Shown: positions 45,470 to 58,349, counted from the first letter of the stretch. The stretch is 64,000 nucleotides of DNA from Tetracentron sinense (GCA_015143295.1 CM026555.1:620001-684000); one strand, 5' to 3'. Notes: generated by a model from the letters alone, not told the origin. Program-made: numbers and translations.

Positions 45470-47231
45470 GGCTATCTACACAATAAAATAAACATAAATT
45501 ATTACATTATTTTTCACACATATATTCATCAGATTTTTAGGATATTTAAATCTACGATGATCGTCTCATCTTTCTTTAAATTTCATAACTCCCTTCATTA
45601 TATGAAATTAGGAAATAAACTTTTTATTTCAGATGAGTATTGGGATCCTTATAATACACATGTAATCTTTCATTTTAGGATAGTACTACACATGCATTAC
45701 AAGGTGGATAGTAATCATCCATTACTGAGCATCTCATGCATAACTCCTTATATAAATCAGTGATTCCCAATTTTCTTGCAACCTCCAAGGACAACATGAC
45801 TGTCATTGTTTCAACCGTCACGTTTCCTTGTTTAAGTGAAACACATTATTCTAGTTCGTCATATGATCAAGTAAGGGTGTGCCCCCATTTCAGTTGACAC
45901 TCCTTATCCATACACAAACTTATCTACAATAGAAATAAGGCTCTAGGAGTTTAATTCATACTGAATTATAAACTGAATTATGTCAATACTTTTGGCAAGA
46001 CAAGACTTAGGCTAATTAATTTATAGTCTTATTGATAATGGAATGTCTTAGGATTAATAATCTCATTTATTATCACTTATATTTTTTTTGAAGGGAACAA
46101 TATGTTGGCATGATCATATCATACAAATATTTATCATATGAATTATGACAATTTTCGATAATAGGATTATCAAAGAGTGATAAACTCCCACTAGTCCTCA
46201 CAGGGAGTTTTGATCTTTAGGGTTTTTACCTTTTGGTCAAAACCTACTCATCCCTATAACCTTAGGGTATATGGATGTCAGTTTAGTGATCCATCAACCT
46301 TACATAACGATTAATATCTTTTCAGACACGATTATCCAATAATCTCGTAAGCAAAGGTTTTACGTAAAAATCTCTGCATGAGTCATAAACTCCATGTCCA
46401 AAAGAACACTAGTAATGTGTTGTATCTAAATATAAACAATTTACAATTAAATACAACTCATTAATCAGGGTATAATCCAATTATTCTAAATTATCATCAA
46501 AAAACGATAATCACAATTATCAAAGCTTTCGGGCTAAAAGAAATACTATTAATCATCACATGAATAATAATATTATAATTATAACAATATTATAATCTCA
46601 TAATGGGTTCACAAAAATCATATGACCTTATTTAATTACAACAAGAAAATTAAATAAAGCCCTACAACTATTGAAGATCTTCAATCTCGCAATGGTTCTA
46701 TAGGCATCTCCTTCGGTTGATTTAGTCAACCATAAATTAGCAACCCTATTCTAAAAATAGAAAAAGGGGGAGGAGAGGGAAAGAGAATGAGGTATGATTT
46801 GTGAAACCCATCCTGTACATATAATAATAATTATTTATCATGATAAATATTATACATATTATTTTATGCTAGCTCGGGGCTCTCAAGAATAAATTAAACA
46901 ATTTAATTTAATATGCTAAAAAGGATCTCTAAATCTTTAAAGGCTTTAACCAAATTTATATCTCTATATACCTATCCTTATTTGAATCAAGAGAGGTTTT
47001 GAAATCATCAAAAACTGAAATTATATCACACTAATTTCTAAGGGCTTGATTACTCCCTCAATAACTAGAGAGGGATTCCTTAACCTTAGCAATGATTATC
47101 TAATCATCAAGATATGATTAATAAATCATCAAGAATCATAAAGATTCAATCAATAGGGTGGCCGAAATTCAAAGGGGAGGTAATCTTGATATAAATACTG
47201 ATTAAACACAATAAAATCAAAGAGAAGCATA
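45470..47231 (-). other. copia 5' leader, no gene
   Basis: About 1.76 kb of AT-rich DNA between the primer site and gag. No ORF with family content. Confidence 0.6.
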
Positions 47232-47249
47232 GCCAAGGCTCTGATACCA
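47232..47249 (-). promoter_or_regulatory. copia primer binding site (initiator Met-tRNA)
   Basis: The minus strand reads TGGTATCAGAGCCTTGGC one base after the LTR end. TGGTATCAGAGC is the standard site complementary to the plant initiator tRNA-Met 3' end. Confidence 0.92.
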
Positions 47250-47250
47250 C

Positions 47251-49571
47251 TGAAAGTATGCCTCTTTTTAATTTTAAAAAAATAGTTCTTAGGGAGCATA
47301 CATCGAATCCCAAGATCTGACTAAGATTCTAATTGATTTTATTCAATGAATGATAAAACAACAATCACCTTTGCGAATTTGATATTGTTAAGTCAAATCC
47401 ACGTTTAGAACAATGCTTGTAAAACTTCACAAGTATAAAGTCTCCTTCCCGATCCACACGAACCTTCTTTTTCTTCTAAAGCTTCCTCTAATGGAAGCTA
47501 ATAGCCCTTCCAATTCAAGCTCTATGATCTTTGTTCTTTTCTTCAATCTCAAGATCCTTTCTTGATTTAATAAGATTGGTACTGCTTTTGCTCAAGAGAA
47601 AAACTAGAACCAAGAGTGAAAGAGGGAAGATGACCTTACACAATCCATAAGAGAGGAGAGAGGGGGCATGAACTAGAGGAGAAGAGAGAGAAAATCGTGG
47701 AGAATTATCAATCCCAAGGGATGGGCGTCCACTCCTATATATAGACTCCACTTGGATTGCTTTGCTTGCAATCCAAGACTCTCTCATCCTTATCCTAATT
47801 CAATTAGAATTCCTCAAAAGTTTCCTTAATGATTATTCCTAATTAATTAGAATTTATCTTTAAAAGAAACTAACCTTATCCATTAGTAACAAACTAATCT
47901 TATCCTTATCTAATAAGGAATCTTTAATTAGTAACTAACTAATTATTGATTAGTAACAAACTAATGGAATCTCATTTAAATATGGAATCTTTAATTAGTA
48001 ACTAACTAACTAACCTTATCCTTATCTAATAAGGAGTTATTAATTAGTAATTAATTAAACAAGGCTTCCATCTTGAAGTAGCCATCCCATCCTAAGTGGG
48101 CTCCACTTCCACACGCCCCTTAAGGGTTCTAAACCCTAACCTTATGTTTGGTTGTCGAGAAATTAAGTGAAAACATGGAAAAGAAAAGAAAATTGTAGAA
48201 AACACAACTAAGAATTGTATTAGAAATCTAAAATTTTCTTTTCATTTCCATATTTTCACCTATTTTCTTAGCAACCAAACATAGCATAAAGGTCATCATT
48301 TGATCTTTCATCAAAATTCTCAATGGGTCCTACCCATTTGGTTAACCACATCCATTGTGATTTAACCTATAAGAGCTTCACTATACCATATAGTGATTAC
48401 TTAGAGAAATTAATTAATTTAATTAATAATTAAATTAAAAGCTTTAAGAAAGTCCTAATGTGTGGGATCTAAAGGGATCTCTTATTTCCGGTTGTGGGAC
48501 CAAGTGTTTAACCTTTCTTGGTTAAAGCATTGTTACTAGGAAACCATTGTTATTAGGATTGTAGAATTTTATCTATGTCTCTGTACTTCCACTAATCACA
48601 ATAATGTCCATCAATACAATGTGACTAACCTCTAGAAAATAGAGAATTACTTGCAGGTATTTATATTACAAGATTTGTTTATAGATGCATCCCTCCACTT
48701 CCAATATTGTTATAAGCTTATGAGACAATATTTTATAATGTCTTTAATCCCTAGCTTATATTGAGAACCCAGTCTCTTTGAAACTTTTAGTCAAAATTGG
48801 ACTTTCAAAACTATTTTAGAAATTCTTTAAAAGAAATAATAATAATAATTACATTTCTTTTATACATAAAATAAACTTCTCAATAAAAGCATTTCATCGA
48901 TAAATACCAACGTCCGGTTTTGACAAGTATCAACTCAATATTAATTACTCTAAAAGAGTAGTGGAATCCTTGTTGAGCATACACACACTTCTTTCAATAT
49001 AGCATACATAACCCAACGAGCCCGCATTCAGTCCGGTGTGTTAGACATTGACGATTGACCACATCAAAGCTATATAGGCAAATACTAGAGAAGATGTCAA
49101 TCTCTCAGGTTAAGGACAATCTATCAAATGGACTACCCTAAATATATGGACAGCATATTTCTAAGGGTATCCATTGAGCGATCCAGTTTCAATATAAGTA
49201 CTTCTTACTTATATCCAATCTTAGTCAAGAGACCCTTCTCTTAGTGATTGAGATTCATCACTCTATCATATGAAACTAACAATTAATGTGTAAGTTAATA
49301 GGAATGCATTATCCAAATGTATCTTGAATAACTCAGAACAATTCTAGGTCTACAAGGAACCGGAAAACCATATCTTCTTAGCAATTAGTTAATAACTAAT
49401 TTGATGGTTTTCCTACAATGTTAACTAAGGGACAAAGTAGTCTCATCCAATGAGATACTTTTAATATGTTACCCAATGTAACAGACCATGTATGAATGTA
49501 AAATATGCTTTTATTGATTAAGTAGACTAATACAATTCCGGAATGGCTTTCGTGGGCATATATGTCTAACA
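47251..49571 (-). mobile_element. copia 5' LTR
   Basis: 2,321 bp. The minus strand begins TGTTAGACATATATGCCC and ends AGGCATACTTTCA. It is the same family as the solo LTR at 9,397-11,550 (2,154 bp); the difference is mainly the 147-bp MITE inside this copy. The sequence after it, GGTCC (49,572-49,576), would be one target duplication. The partner is lost because the element is truncated at 23,597. Confidence 0.9.
48140..48286. mobile_element. PIF/Harbinger MITE inside the copia LTR
   Basis: 147 bp with TATGTTTGGTTG and CAACCAAACATA terminal repeats, flanked by TAA (48,137-48,139 and 48,287-48,289). The solo LTR shows the empty site: reverse-complemented, it reads ACCCTAAAGGTC with one TAA. 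Same family as 1,867-2,001. Confidence 0.85.
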
Positions 49572-51041
49572 GGTCCCTGGTCATTTATGGCTACGGACTA
49601 GGCTAGTACTCATTGACTAACCCATGGATGGACTCATAGAATCTGTCCACAAAGCTTAAACGAGGATTTGCTCGCAAGGGCAAACCCTAACCAAGTGTCA
49701 GTCCTATGGAGACTAACATGAAGGGTGTCCGCGGGGCATCATTAAGGACTGGTTATTTGGCCAGTCCACAAGGGTTTCAATAACCAGGTCTGTCCGTAGA
49801 GACAGACCAAAGCCACATTGAGGGCTTGGACTTGGTGTGGTGCATATACTCCACCTCCTTTGATTTGTTGTAAAATGGGCACACTGAAGTTGGTGCACCT
49901 CAATCCAATCCGGTGTCGCAATTTCGCTGCCCATGAATATATCTTTGTAAAAAGCTAATAAATAAATAATAATAATAATAAACAACGGACTTAGTTCCCC
50001 ATATCTTTAGAGAACAAGGCAGTTAGACAAGGAGAACATATGTCGTCCATAAATGGCAGCCAGAAAGAATGTCCCTAGCTATAGCCAGAGACGATCCTTA
50101 GTAGGCATTGTGGGGGTGGGAGAAGTTAATATTTTTGACACCTCATACATGGTATGCAGGGGGATCTTGACCTTTGGTTTTGATGATCTTCACTTTGCTA
50201 ATACAAAAGTAGGGATTTTTCCCTGATTGCTCATGTAGTTTGGGTTTGTTCTCAAAATACCCACTTTTTAAAAACCCTTCTTATAAGAGGCTTATGACTA
50301 TTTTCCAAAGAAAGGGAGTATAGGCGACAACAAGGTAATCAGAGAGTAAAAAGATATGATGAAAGAAGAAGGTATGAAAGAAATCAAAGGAGACACAAGG
50401 GACAAGGAGGTGGTGGAGATAAGCCCAAAGGAATTTCTCATAACATCCATATTCTCTTATTTATGAAAAGTCTGAAACACCCCTCTACTACCACCAATAC
50501 TTGAAAGAATAGTTTTGAAAAAAGAAGAGGAAAAGAGGGATTTACATACGTGCGCATGAGATTGGAGAAGCTTCCCACTCTCCTCATCTTCCCATTTCAC
50601 GAAACTCCTCACTCATTTCTCGTTTGATGGATGTTTTAGTAAAAATTATCATTAAAAAGATTTTAAAAAAATGAAAAAAGTGACAAAAAAAATGAGTTTT
50701 AATGAAGTTTTCTATGCACAGGATCGATACATATCGATATCGGTTGATACATCTGGTCGATACACCTGCTCAATACACGTATCGATACCCAATGGTAGAA
50801 CTTGTTTTGACTATAACTTTTGATCACCATGTATCAATACATATCGATATAGGTCGTCTTTAACCTTAGAACACAACCAGTATACGAAGTATCGACCCGG
50901 CTTGTTGAATATCGATCGGACACTATAAACCATAAAATGTAAATAAAACACTTGTAAAACTATATAATATGGGATTTAAAGTTTGAAATAATAAATGCAA
51001 TGCTTATACTCCTTTTTCTTTAGGTCAAACTAATCCATTTT

Positions 51042-51077
<36 letters not shown>

Positions 51078-51486
51078 AAAACCGAAAAATAGTGATTTTC
51101 TTTTGTTAATGGCGTTTGCTCACAGTCGTAGTCAGTAGTTTAGTAGGACAAAGCTTTCTTGTGAAAATATTAGTGGAAATGAGAGGTAATGAAATATTTG
51201 GTGAACTCCTTCCATTAATGACTTTCTCTCATTGTAAACCATTGTTGATAAAGAACAAAGGGATCTTTCCATGGTTGATAAGGAATGGAGGAGACACAAA
51301 TGTCTTTCCTTCAAATAGTTTCGATAAAATAGTCCAAACTAGAAAAAGTTTGCATGTGCGAACTTCTTCACATGTGTGTGTTTGAGGGCATTTAAAGAAG
51401 AGTTTTTTAATTTGGGGATATTTTGAGAACAAATCAAAACTACAGGGGAAATCAGGGGAAACCCCCCACAAAAGTACGAGAGCAAT
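49572..51486. other. unassigned DNA with a TA tract
   Basis: No ORF here has recognisable content. A (TA)n tract lies at about 51,046-51,075. A patch at 50,720-50,900 is rich in variants of GATACATATCGATATCGG, and similar text is at 62,785-63,095, so both are probably pieces of an unnamed repeat. Confidence 0.45.
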
Positions 51487-51495
51487 GGTCATTTC

Positions 51496-53858
51496 TCTTT
51501 TCTTTTTTTTTTGGTTAAAAACCCACAAAATTACAAAGAATAGGATCTGGGGGTAGAAACCTCGATAACATCATTACGAAGAAGAGGTTTTAGCCCCTCC
51601 AAAGGCTCCTCCAAGGTGGTCAGACCAAGAGGAGAGTTCAGCCCTTGATTAGCAAGCCAGTCAACAACCATGTTTCATTCTCTAAATGTGTAGCCAATCT
51701 ACACGTCCATGACCTAGCTAAAAGTTTGCGACACACACGAATCAAAAAACCATTAGGGTCACTATCAATAACCTCTCTACCCAAGACTATCAAGACTGTT
51801 AGTGAGTCCAACTCCACAACTACCTCTTTGAGCCTTTTCCTCCATTCCAATCTCAACCCTTGAAACATTGCCCACAGTGCATATGCCAAAGTAATACATA
51901 AACCCCCCCCCCCCGAGCCATCTGCCTCTATCATCCCTTAGCAGGCCGCCCCCACTTGCTGGACCTGGGTTCCCTTTAGAACACTCATCTATATTTAATT
52001 TAACCCAATTAGAAGGAGGGAAGATCCACTTAACATAAACTTGTTGCTTAGACCTTTTAAAAGGATTCACCTCCAATGATTCCTCCACCTCTCTAGCCCG
52101 ACTCAAAATGTAAGCAACCAGATCAGATGGTAGAACAAAATTTGGCTCAAAGATCAACTTATTCCTCCAATGCAACACAATCCAAATAGTTTGGCCAAAC
52201 ACAATCTGCCACTTGATCTTAGCCTCCCCTTTCTTGCCTCCACCCAAGATATTAAAATCCACCAACCCAAGAGAAAAGAAGTGTTGTTGGTCAGATCCCA
52301 CCACTAGAGATAACCAAATACCCTTAGCTTTGTCACAATCTCTTAGAACATGAAGGTGTCCTCCACTAGATGACCACAGGAAGAGCAGTTACTATCTAGA
52401 GTCAGGTGCCTAACAACCCGAGCTTGGTTAGTTAAGATTTTGTTCCCCCTGACTAACCAAACAAATGATCTAATCTTTTGAGGACCAGGTAACTGCCAAA
52501 CCCCTTTCTAGTTGTTATTAGAATCAACCACAACAACACCATCGCTCTCCAGCAAGCTATAGGCAGACCCCGCATTAAAGCATCCGTTGTTAGAATCTCC
52601 CGAAATCAAACGGTCTTCTTTATCAAAGGGAGGGAAGATCCTCAACAAAATAATCTGCTGCTTAATAAAACCAGAAATATTATCCCCAATTGCATCCCAA
52701 TTCCACTGCCCATTGTTATCAATGTATTCTGCTACTGTCCGTTGTAAATCCTCACTCGAAATAGGTATTGTAGCTACTTCATATAGGGGAGACTCCCCAT
52801 CCATATATCAGTCTAGAATCTCACATTCTGGCATCACCCAAAACCCATTTTAAGCCTTTTTTAAACAAGCTTAGCCCTTTCAAGACACTCCTCCACGTAT
52901 AGGAGGATTGAGAAGTAGTCCAACAATCTAAGAACGAAGTGTTCGATAGATACTTACTATTCATGACCTTGACCCAAAGTGCTTCATTTTCATTTAACAC
53001 TTCCGAATTTGGCTAAGCTAGCAATGTTAATCTTCGACATTTGCCTAATTCCTAGGCCCCCTTGATCCTTCGGTTTGTAAACCTGTTCTCAACTAACGAG
53101 ATGGATCTTTTTCTTACCTTCAGTTCCATCCCAGAGAAAACTCTTATGGCACTTGTCAATAACAAGATTGATAGATTCTAGGAGCTTAATGGTCTGCATA
53201 GAATAGATAGGGATAGAAGATGTCACAGATTGGATTAACCGAGATCCCCCAGCCAAAGATAATTGATCAGCCTTCCACCCTATTAGCCTACTTTATACTT
53301 TATCAAGAATATGGTGATAAGTTCTCTTAGAAACACATCCTTGGAGCAAAGTCATACCTAAATACTTCCCTAGGTCTGAAGTTAGAGTAAAGCTACAGAC
53401 ATTGCTAATGGCACTAGTAACCTGTCGTGAGCAGTTTGGAGAGGCATATAACTTAGACTTAGCAAAACTAATACTCTGACCAGATCTCCCACAAAACTCA
53501 CCCAAACAATCCATGATTACCTTCATCTGCCTAACCGAAGCCTCAACAAACAAAACCAAATCATCCACAAAAAAGAGGTAAGGAATTAGCAGAGCACCTT
53601 TAGCAGCTTTGACTGGTTTCCAATTTCTATCTGTCATGCACCCTCGTGTTGATCAAATGTGATAACTTCTCGATGCACAACACAGAAAAATAGGGAGATA
53701 AAGGATCTCTCTGCTTGAGCCCCCTACCAGGCTTAAAACTTTCAGTCTGTTCTCCATTCCAAAGAAGAGAGAGGTTAGTGCTAGTAATACACTCCATTAT
53801 CAGATTAATCCAAGACCAAGGAAGGTTGATATCCTTTAGAACCAAATGAAGGAATAAG
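51496..53858 (-). mobile_element. 5'-truncated L1-type LINE
   Basis: Minus-strand non-LTR element. RT pieces: FKPGRGLKQRDPLSPYFSVL (near 53,730; normally RGLRQGDPLSPYLF) and PYLFFVDDLVLFVEAS (near 53,570, F-x-D-D catalytic box). Then a zinc-finger RT-associated region (CFNAGSAYSLLES, near 52,560) and a C-terminal RNase H (WVKLNIDECSKGNPGPASGG, near 52,000; usually KLNTDGS.KGNPG). A T-rich run at 51,500-51,512 is the poly(A) tail. GGTCATTTC occurs at 51,487-51,495 and again at 53,859-53,867, a good target duplication. There are several stops. The 5' part (endonuclease) is missing, as usual for truncated LINEs. Confidence 0.88.
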
Positions 53859-53867
53859 GGTCATTTC

Positions 53868-54046
53868 ATTGAGACTTTCATTTTCTTTAGGGAAATGGAT
53901 CGGACCCGTCAGCTTAGAAGCTAACCCCAGTGATCTCATTGGTTAAAGCCCCTTTTTTACCATCCATCAACTGCGGTTAACACCTTACGATTAAGCAATC
54001 TAACCATGGTTTTTTAAAAAAATAAAAAACAAAAATACTAATTTTA
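53868..54046. other. short intergenic DNA
   Basis: No gene. GTTAAC/CCATGG-type words resemble the MITE arms elsewhere in the window. Confidence 0.4.
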
Positions 54047-54236
54047 GGGGCCGTTTGGATACACTTCCTTTTTTCTATTTTAAAAAATTGAAAACAACTT
54101 TCTGTTTTCAATTTTTCAAAGTAGGAAACACGTTTGGTATTACTAACCGTTACTTGTTTTAAAAAAAGGAAAACAAAAAACGTGTTTGGTAAATATGATT
54201 AAATAATTTCAATTCATGGTGGTAGTAGTGGTAGGT

Positions 54237-57200
54237 TGTCATGACCCAAAATCCCCCCTAGGAATTAGGAGACTTTTGGCTCGTGACCGCCGTGTCATAC
54301 CATCCTGTTATAACACATAAGGCGTACATATCATCTTGCAAGAACATACAAGGCATGCTAAAAGGCGAACTTGAAAATTTCTTAATAACTTAATTGTATT
54401 ATTTTCCATGTGCTAATATAAATAAAATACCGAAATATAAGCTAAACCTGTACACAAGGTCCGTCACTTGAGTTACCAACTCAATTCAATACAACAACTC
54501 CCACAAGGCCAACCCAAATACATGCCTCTCCCTCTCATCACTCAACCATCACTGATGATTGCCTATCAGCTTGTCAACATACTCCTCCTCAACCACTGGT
54601 TCAGGAGCACAACCATCCAACCCATGACCTGTCGAAGATAACAACTTCGGTTGAGCATTGAATACTCGGTGTATAAAACTACTAACGAACAATGTTATAA
54701 AACATTCACATGCCATACGAAGTATAGTTCATCAAACATTTGCATAATCATAGTGCGGAAGTTTAAAATAATATAACAATTTCATATTCGCGAAAAGCAT
54801 ACTGTAAATCATACTTTGAGTTCGTACTTTCATATACCATATTTCTATATCTTATAAGTCTTACGAATCTCTTATGAGCTTTTAACTTATGAGATTCAAA
54901 ATCATATGAGTCTTATGAGCGTATGAGAATCAAATCTTATGAGTTCTTAGAGTTCCATAGAGTTCTTATGAGTGTATGAGAATCAAGTCTTGTGAGTTCT
55001 TTGAGTTCCTTAGAGTTCTTATGAATTCTTGTGAGCCGTGAAGTCTTAGAGCACTTATGAGCTTATGAGCATTCATTTATGAGACTTATGAGATCTTATG
55101 AGCTTGTGAGGTTCTTATGAGTTCCTTATGAGCCAGAGGTTAGTACCCGCACAACCCTGGGCTACCAACCTCCTTAATTCTTGTGAGATTTCTTATGAGC
55201 ATTAACTTAGAGCTAGACCTTAGCACCCGTAAAAAGACTTAGAGCCGGGTATATAAATACCCTTCATTGAATACATCGAAGTGGGCTGCCAAGATCCTTG
55301 ATTTCTTATGAGATTACTTAGAGCCAGGTATGACATATCCTTGGATATACCCTACCCTTGACCAACCCGATGTTTGGCTTTATCAATGCTTATGAACTTA
55401 GTAGCTTATGAGTTCTTAGAAATCCTTATGAATGTTTCGATATACCGTTCTTATGAGAAATCATAGTGACATGCGAGACTAATGAGCCGTAGAGTACTTA
55501 GAAAACCATAGATTGCATTGAGTGCTTGTGAACATAATAGTATTCGTGGAAGCTTGTAAACATTGAGTCACCTTATGAGCATCATTCTTCATAGTGAGTA
55601 TCGAAAACATCGAAATAGATCATGGGATTTCATTCATGGAGTGATCATAGCATATACATGGGCTACTTAGCCTATTTTGTAAAAATCATGATTCTAAGCT
55701 TACTTTACGGTAAAACCATTCTTTTAATATTTATGCTTAATCCAAAACTCATCATAAAAGTATGGTGATAATATACATCATTTGTGATCAATAGGGTAAG
55801 CAAGGTTGACTCATTAAGTATAGTAAAATTCTCAATTTCATTTCATTCCTTTAATAGCATACGCATATAAGACTATATGCCTTAGTCTTCTTAAAAACAT
55901 ACGTCAATACCTACTATTTCCTTTCAATCATGCTAATAGTATATATATATAATTGTATATACATACAAAGTTAAAGCTTAACTTTCTACAAATTTGCATC
56001 CAAAATCATGGTTTACTAATACTAAGTATGAATGAATCATAACAAGGTAGTTAGTAGCTTGTTCTACCTTACAAAACCGATTCCCTACGGTTTAATCACT
56101 TTAGAATACTCCGTAGAAGCGAGAGAAAGCTTTTTTTGAAAGCTTATGGAATCCATTCCAACTTGAGAAAGGTCGAGGAAGTGAAGATCGCCCTTTAAGA
56201 AGCTAAACAAGCTTCACTCTATGCCCTGACAACAACCTTTTGTAAAACCCCATTCGCAACCCAATCCTTTTGGTTTAGAGCTTTAGAAGGCTTGTGGGAT
56301 GAGAACCAAGCTTGATGAAAAGCATTGAAGGCGAGACCCAAGCTTTAGAAAGCTTAAGGAGGCGAGCTCTGAGAGGCAAATCCAAGTTCACCTCTTTGAT
56401 CCTAGCACATGCCCTAGCAAAACCCAAACTTTCCTCTCTTCTCTTTCAACCTTCCTCCCAAAAACTCCCCTTAGGGTTTAATAACCCTTCACCCACGAAA
56501 TTGTGTGAGTATATATAGGCAAGAGGTTGCCTAAAGACCTAAACACCTTTAAAATATCTCCCCAAGGTCGGTTTCAGTACAAAATGGAAGGAGGGGTTGA
56601 CCGGACCAGTTGCTTTTGGGGGTTTCGGAATGAACCCCATACAAAAAAAGTGCTAGAGGGGTCGACTCCTGGTCTGACCAATCGACCGATAGTGGAGGGG
56701 TCGACCATTGGTCTCCTGCTCATGCTTCCTTGTTTGTTTGCCTTGGCGTTTCGGCTATAAATTTTGACTTGGTGATCAGATTTTGATGATTCAACTTGGA
56801 TTGGATTCTACATTCAAAAAGAAACAACTTTCATGTTTTATAAAATTCTCAATTCTGAGTTTTAAAAGGTCGAAATGAGCCCACAAGTGGACTGGTCCAA
56901 ACTATTCCAGGAAATCTCAGCAGACCAGTTCCCGGGAATCCCACATTTGACTTAACTTCTAGTCCTAATCTCGAAAAGTGATAAACATGAACTTTAAAGA
57001 GGGGTTCAATATCTTTCTAATGATTCAAGAATCACTCGATTCCAACAAGCTATGACCCAACTAGAGCTCCCTCAAGTTGAGGTTATGGTAAGACATCCAT
57101 CCTCTTTGACACTTAGAGTATTTTATACTCTTGTGTTTGGTTCCCAAACACACATACGGCATACCTTATGTTTCACACGCCAAAAATCAATACCATAACA

Positions 57201-57326
57201 CTCATTTAAAATGAAATACCTTATTCCCATTCAACCAACACCAAGTTCACGGGACGACCTTGGCCTTATATATACCATCCATTGGTACTATTCACAAGCT
57301 ATGAAAGCAAGACCCGGGCTTCTACA
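54237..57326 (+). mobile_element. 3.09-kb solo LTR with perfect target duplication
   Basis: Starts TGTCATGACCCAAAATCC, ends GACCCGGGCTTCTACA, and is flanked by TAGGT on both sides (54,232-54,236 and 57,327-57,331). TG..CA ends and a 5-bp duplication define an LTR. There is no internal coding, so it is a solo LTR. Starts of this kind are seen in long-LTR chromovirus (Tekay/Del) elements; plus orientation is likely but not proven. A TATA-like GTATATATAGG is at about 56,508. The stretch 54,830-55,620 is dense in the word CTTATGAG. Confidence 0.85.
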
Positions 57327-57580
57327 TAGGTGGTGGTGGGTGTAGTGGTGGTGGTGGTGGGTGGTGGGTGGTGTGGTGGTGGTGGTGGTAGTGGTGGTGG
57401 TGGTGATAGTGTGGAGGTGCGTAGTGGGTGGTGGGTGGTGTGTTGGTGATGGTGATGGTGATATTGTGGTTGTGGGTGGTGTTGGTGGTATTGTGCTTGT
57501 GGGTGGTGGTGGTGGTGCCGTGGTGGTGGTGGGTAATAGTGTGGTGGTGGTTGTGGGTGGGTGGATGGTGGTGGGTCCAT
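57327..57580. repeat. GGT/GTGGTGG low-complexity array
   Basis: About 250 bp of imperfect GGT triplets, some as GGTGGTGGTGGG. The part left of the solo LTR (about 54,213-54,236) belongs to the same array. It makes long Pro/His-rich or Val/Gly-rich open frames on both strands which have no gene context. Confidence 0.9.
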
Positions 57581-57700
57581 GTTTTCCATTTTTGTTTTTT
57601 GTTTTAAAAAATAGAGGTAACAAAAAATTTATGTTACCTTGATTTTCAAAAATTTTGTTACTAATTTTTAAAAATAGAAAGCAAAACATGTTTATGACAA

Positions 57701-58092
57701 GGCTCAGGATTCTCTCAAGTTCAAACCGGGGAGAATCTCTCCGGTTTGAACCCCTAGAGGTCGCCACGTGTCTCCTTTGGCACCCCTTAATCATGAGTAA
57801 GGTTCACCCACCCCTAGGGTTCACTCAACCATCCTTGGCTTTTTTTTTTAATATTAATTATTATTTTTTAAATTAAAGAAAAACTGTTTTTAGAGTTTTT
57901 TAATATTAAAAATAGTTTTTTAATTTTTTTAAAAATTAATATTTAAAAAAAACCAAGGATGGATGGGTGAACCCTAAGGGTGGGTGAACCTTACCCATGG
58001 TTAAGGGATGTCAAAAAGGAGACACGTGGCGACCTTTAGGGGTTCAAACCGGAGAGATTCTCCCCGGTTTGAACTTGAGAGAATCCTGAGCC
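57701..58092. mobile_element. Mutator-type MITE, perfect 9-bp duplication
   Basis: 392 bp with about 145-bp terminal inverted repeats, about 92% identical by eye, starting GGCTCAGGATTCTCTCAAG. Flanks are TTATGACAA at 57,692-57,700 and 58,093-58,101, identical. A long-arm foldback with a 9-bp duplication is a Mutator-like non-autonomous element. The arms contain CGCCACGTGTCTCC and GGTTCACCC; related arm text is at 1.0 kb and 3.9-4.15 kb. The centre is A/T-only. Confidence 0.92.
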
Positions 58093-58152
58093 TTATGACA
58101 AAATTTTCAAATTTTTGTTTTTAAAGACAGAAAAAAGCCACCAAATGGGGCC

Positions 58153-58349
58153 TTAATTTAATTAAGCTTAACGTTGGTTAAGGGGTTAAAAGGGACACAG
58201 GACACTTGAGACAGCTTAGAAGCGGACCTTAGTTTTAGGAATCTACAATTGCAAATCAGGATTAAAAAAAAGGGGAAAAGAAAAGTATATATTCTCTTCG
58301 TCTCCTACCATTACTTTCTATCTGAGGACCAAAGCTCAAAACCCTAACT
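58153..58349 (+). promoter_or_regulatory. promoter and 5' UTR region of the PIS gene
   Basis: The 197 bp between the hAT-like element and the first ATG. AGTATATATTC at about 58,285 is a TATA-like box, followed by CT-rich TCTCTTCGTCTCC, a common plant 5' UTR start. Transposon sequence sits within 200 bp of the gene, so upstream control elements may lie inside it. Confidence 0.4.

Larger units (their letters stand above)
54047..58152. mobile_element. hAT-like MITE carrying two later insertions
   Basis: The left end reads GGGGCCGTTTGGATACAC. The right end, reverse-complemented, reads GGCCCCATTTGGTGGC (9 of the first 12 bases agree). The interior has AAA-rich paired stretches (AAATTGAAAAC / GTTTTCAATTT) and a GGT array. 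Without the solo LTR (54,237-57,326) and Mutator-type MITE (57,701-58,092) it would be about 0.6 kb. No certain 8-bp duplication was seen, so the hAT assignment rests on the ends only. Confidence 0.45.

Noticed and set aside
57288..57794. Open frames rich in Pro, His, Thr (minus) or Val, Gly (plus)
   Set aside because: They are translations of the GGT triplet array and a MITE arm; no start context, homology or splice structure.
53900..58235. Larger foldback element enclosing the hAT-like MITE
   Set aside because: CAGCTTAGAAGC occurs near both ends, but in direct orientation, and arm similarity is too weak to define an element.
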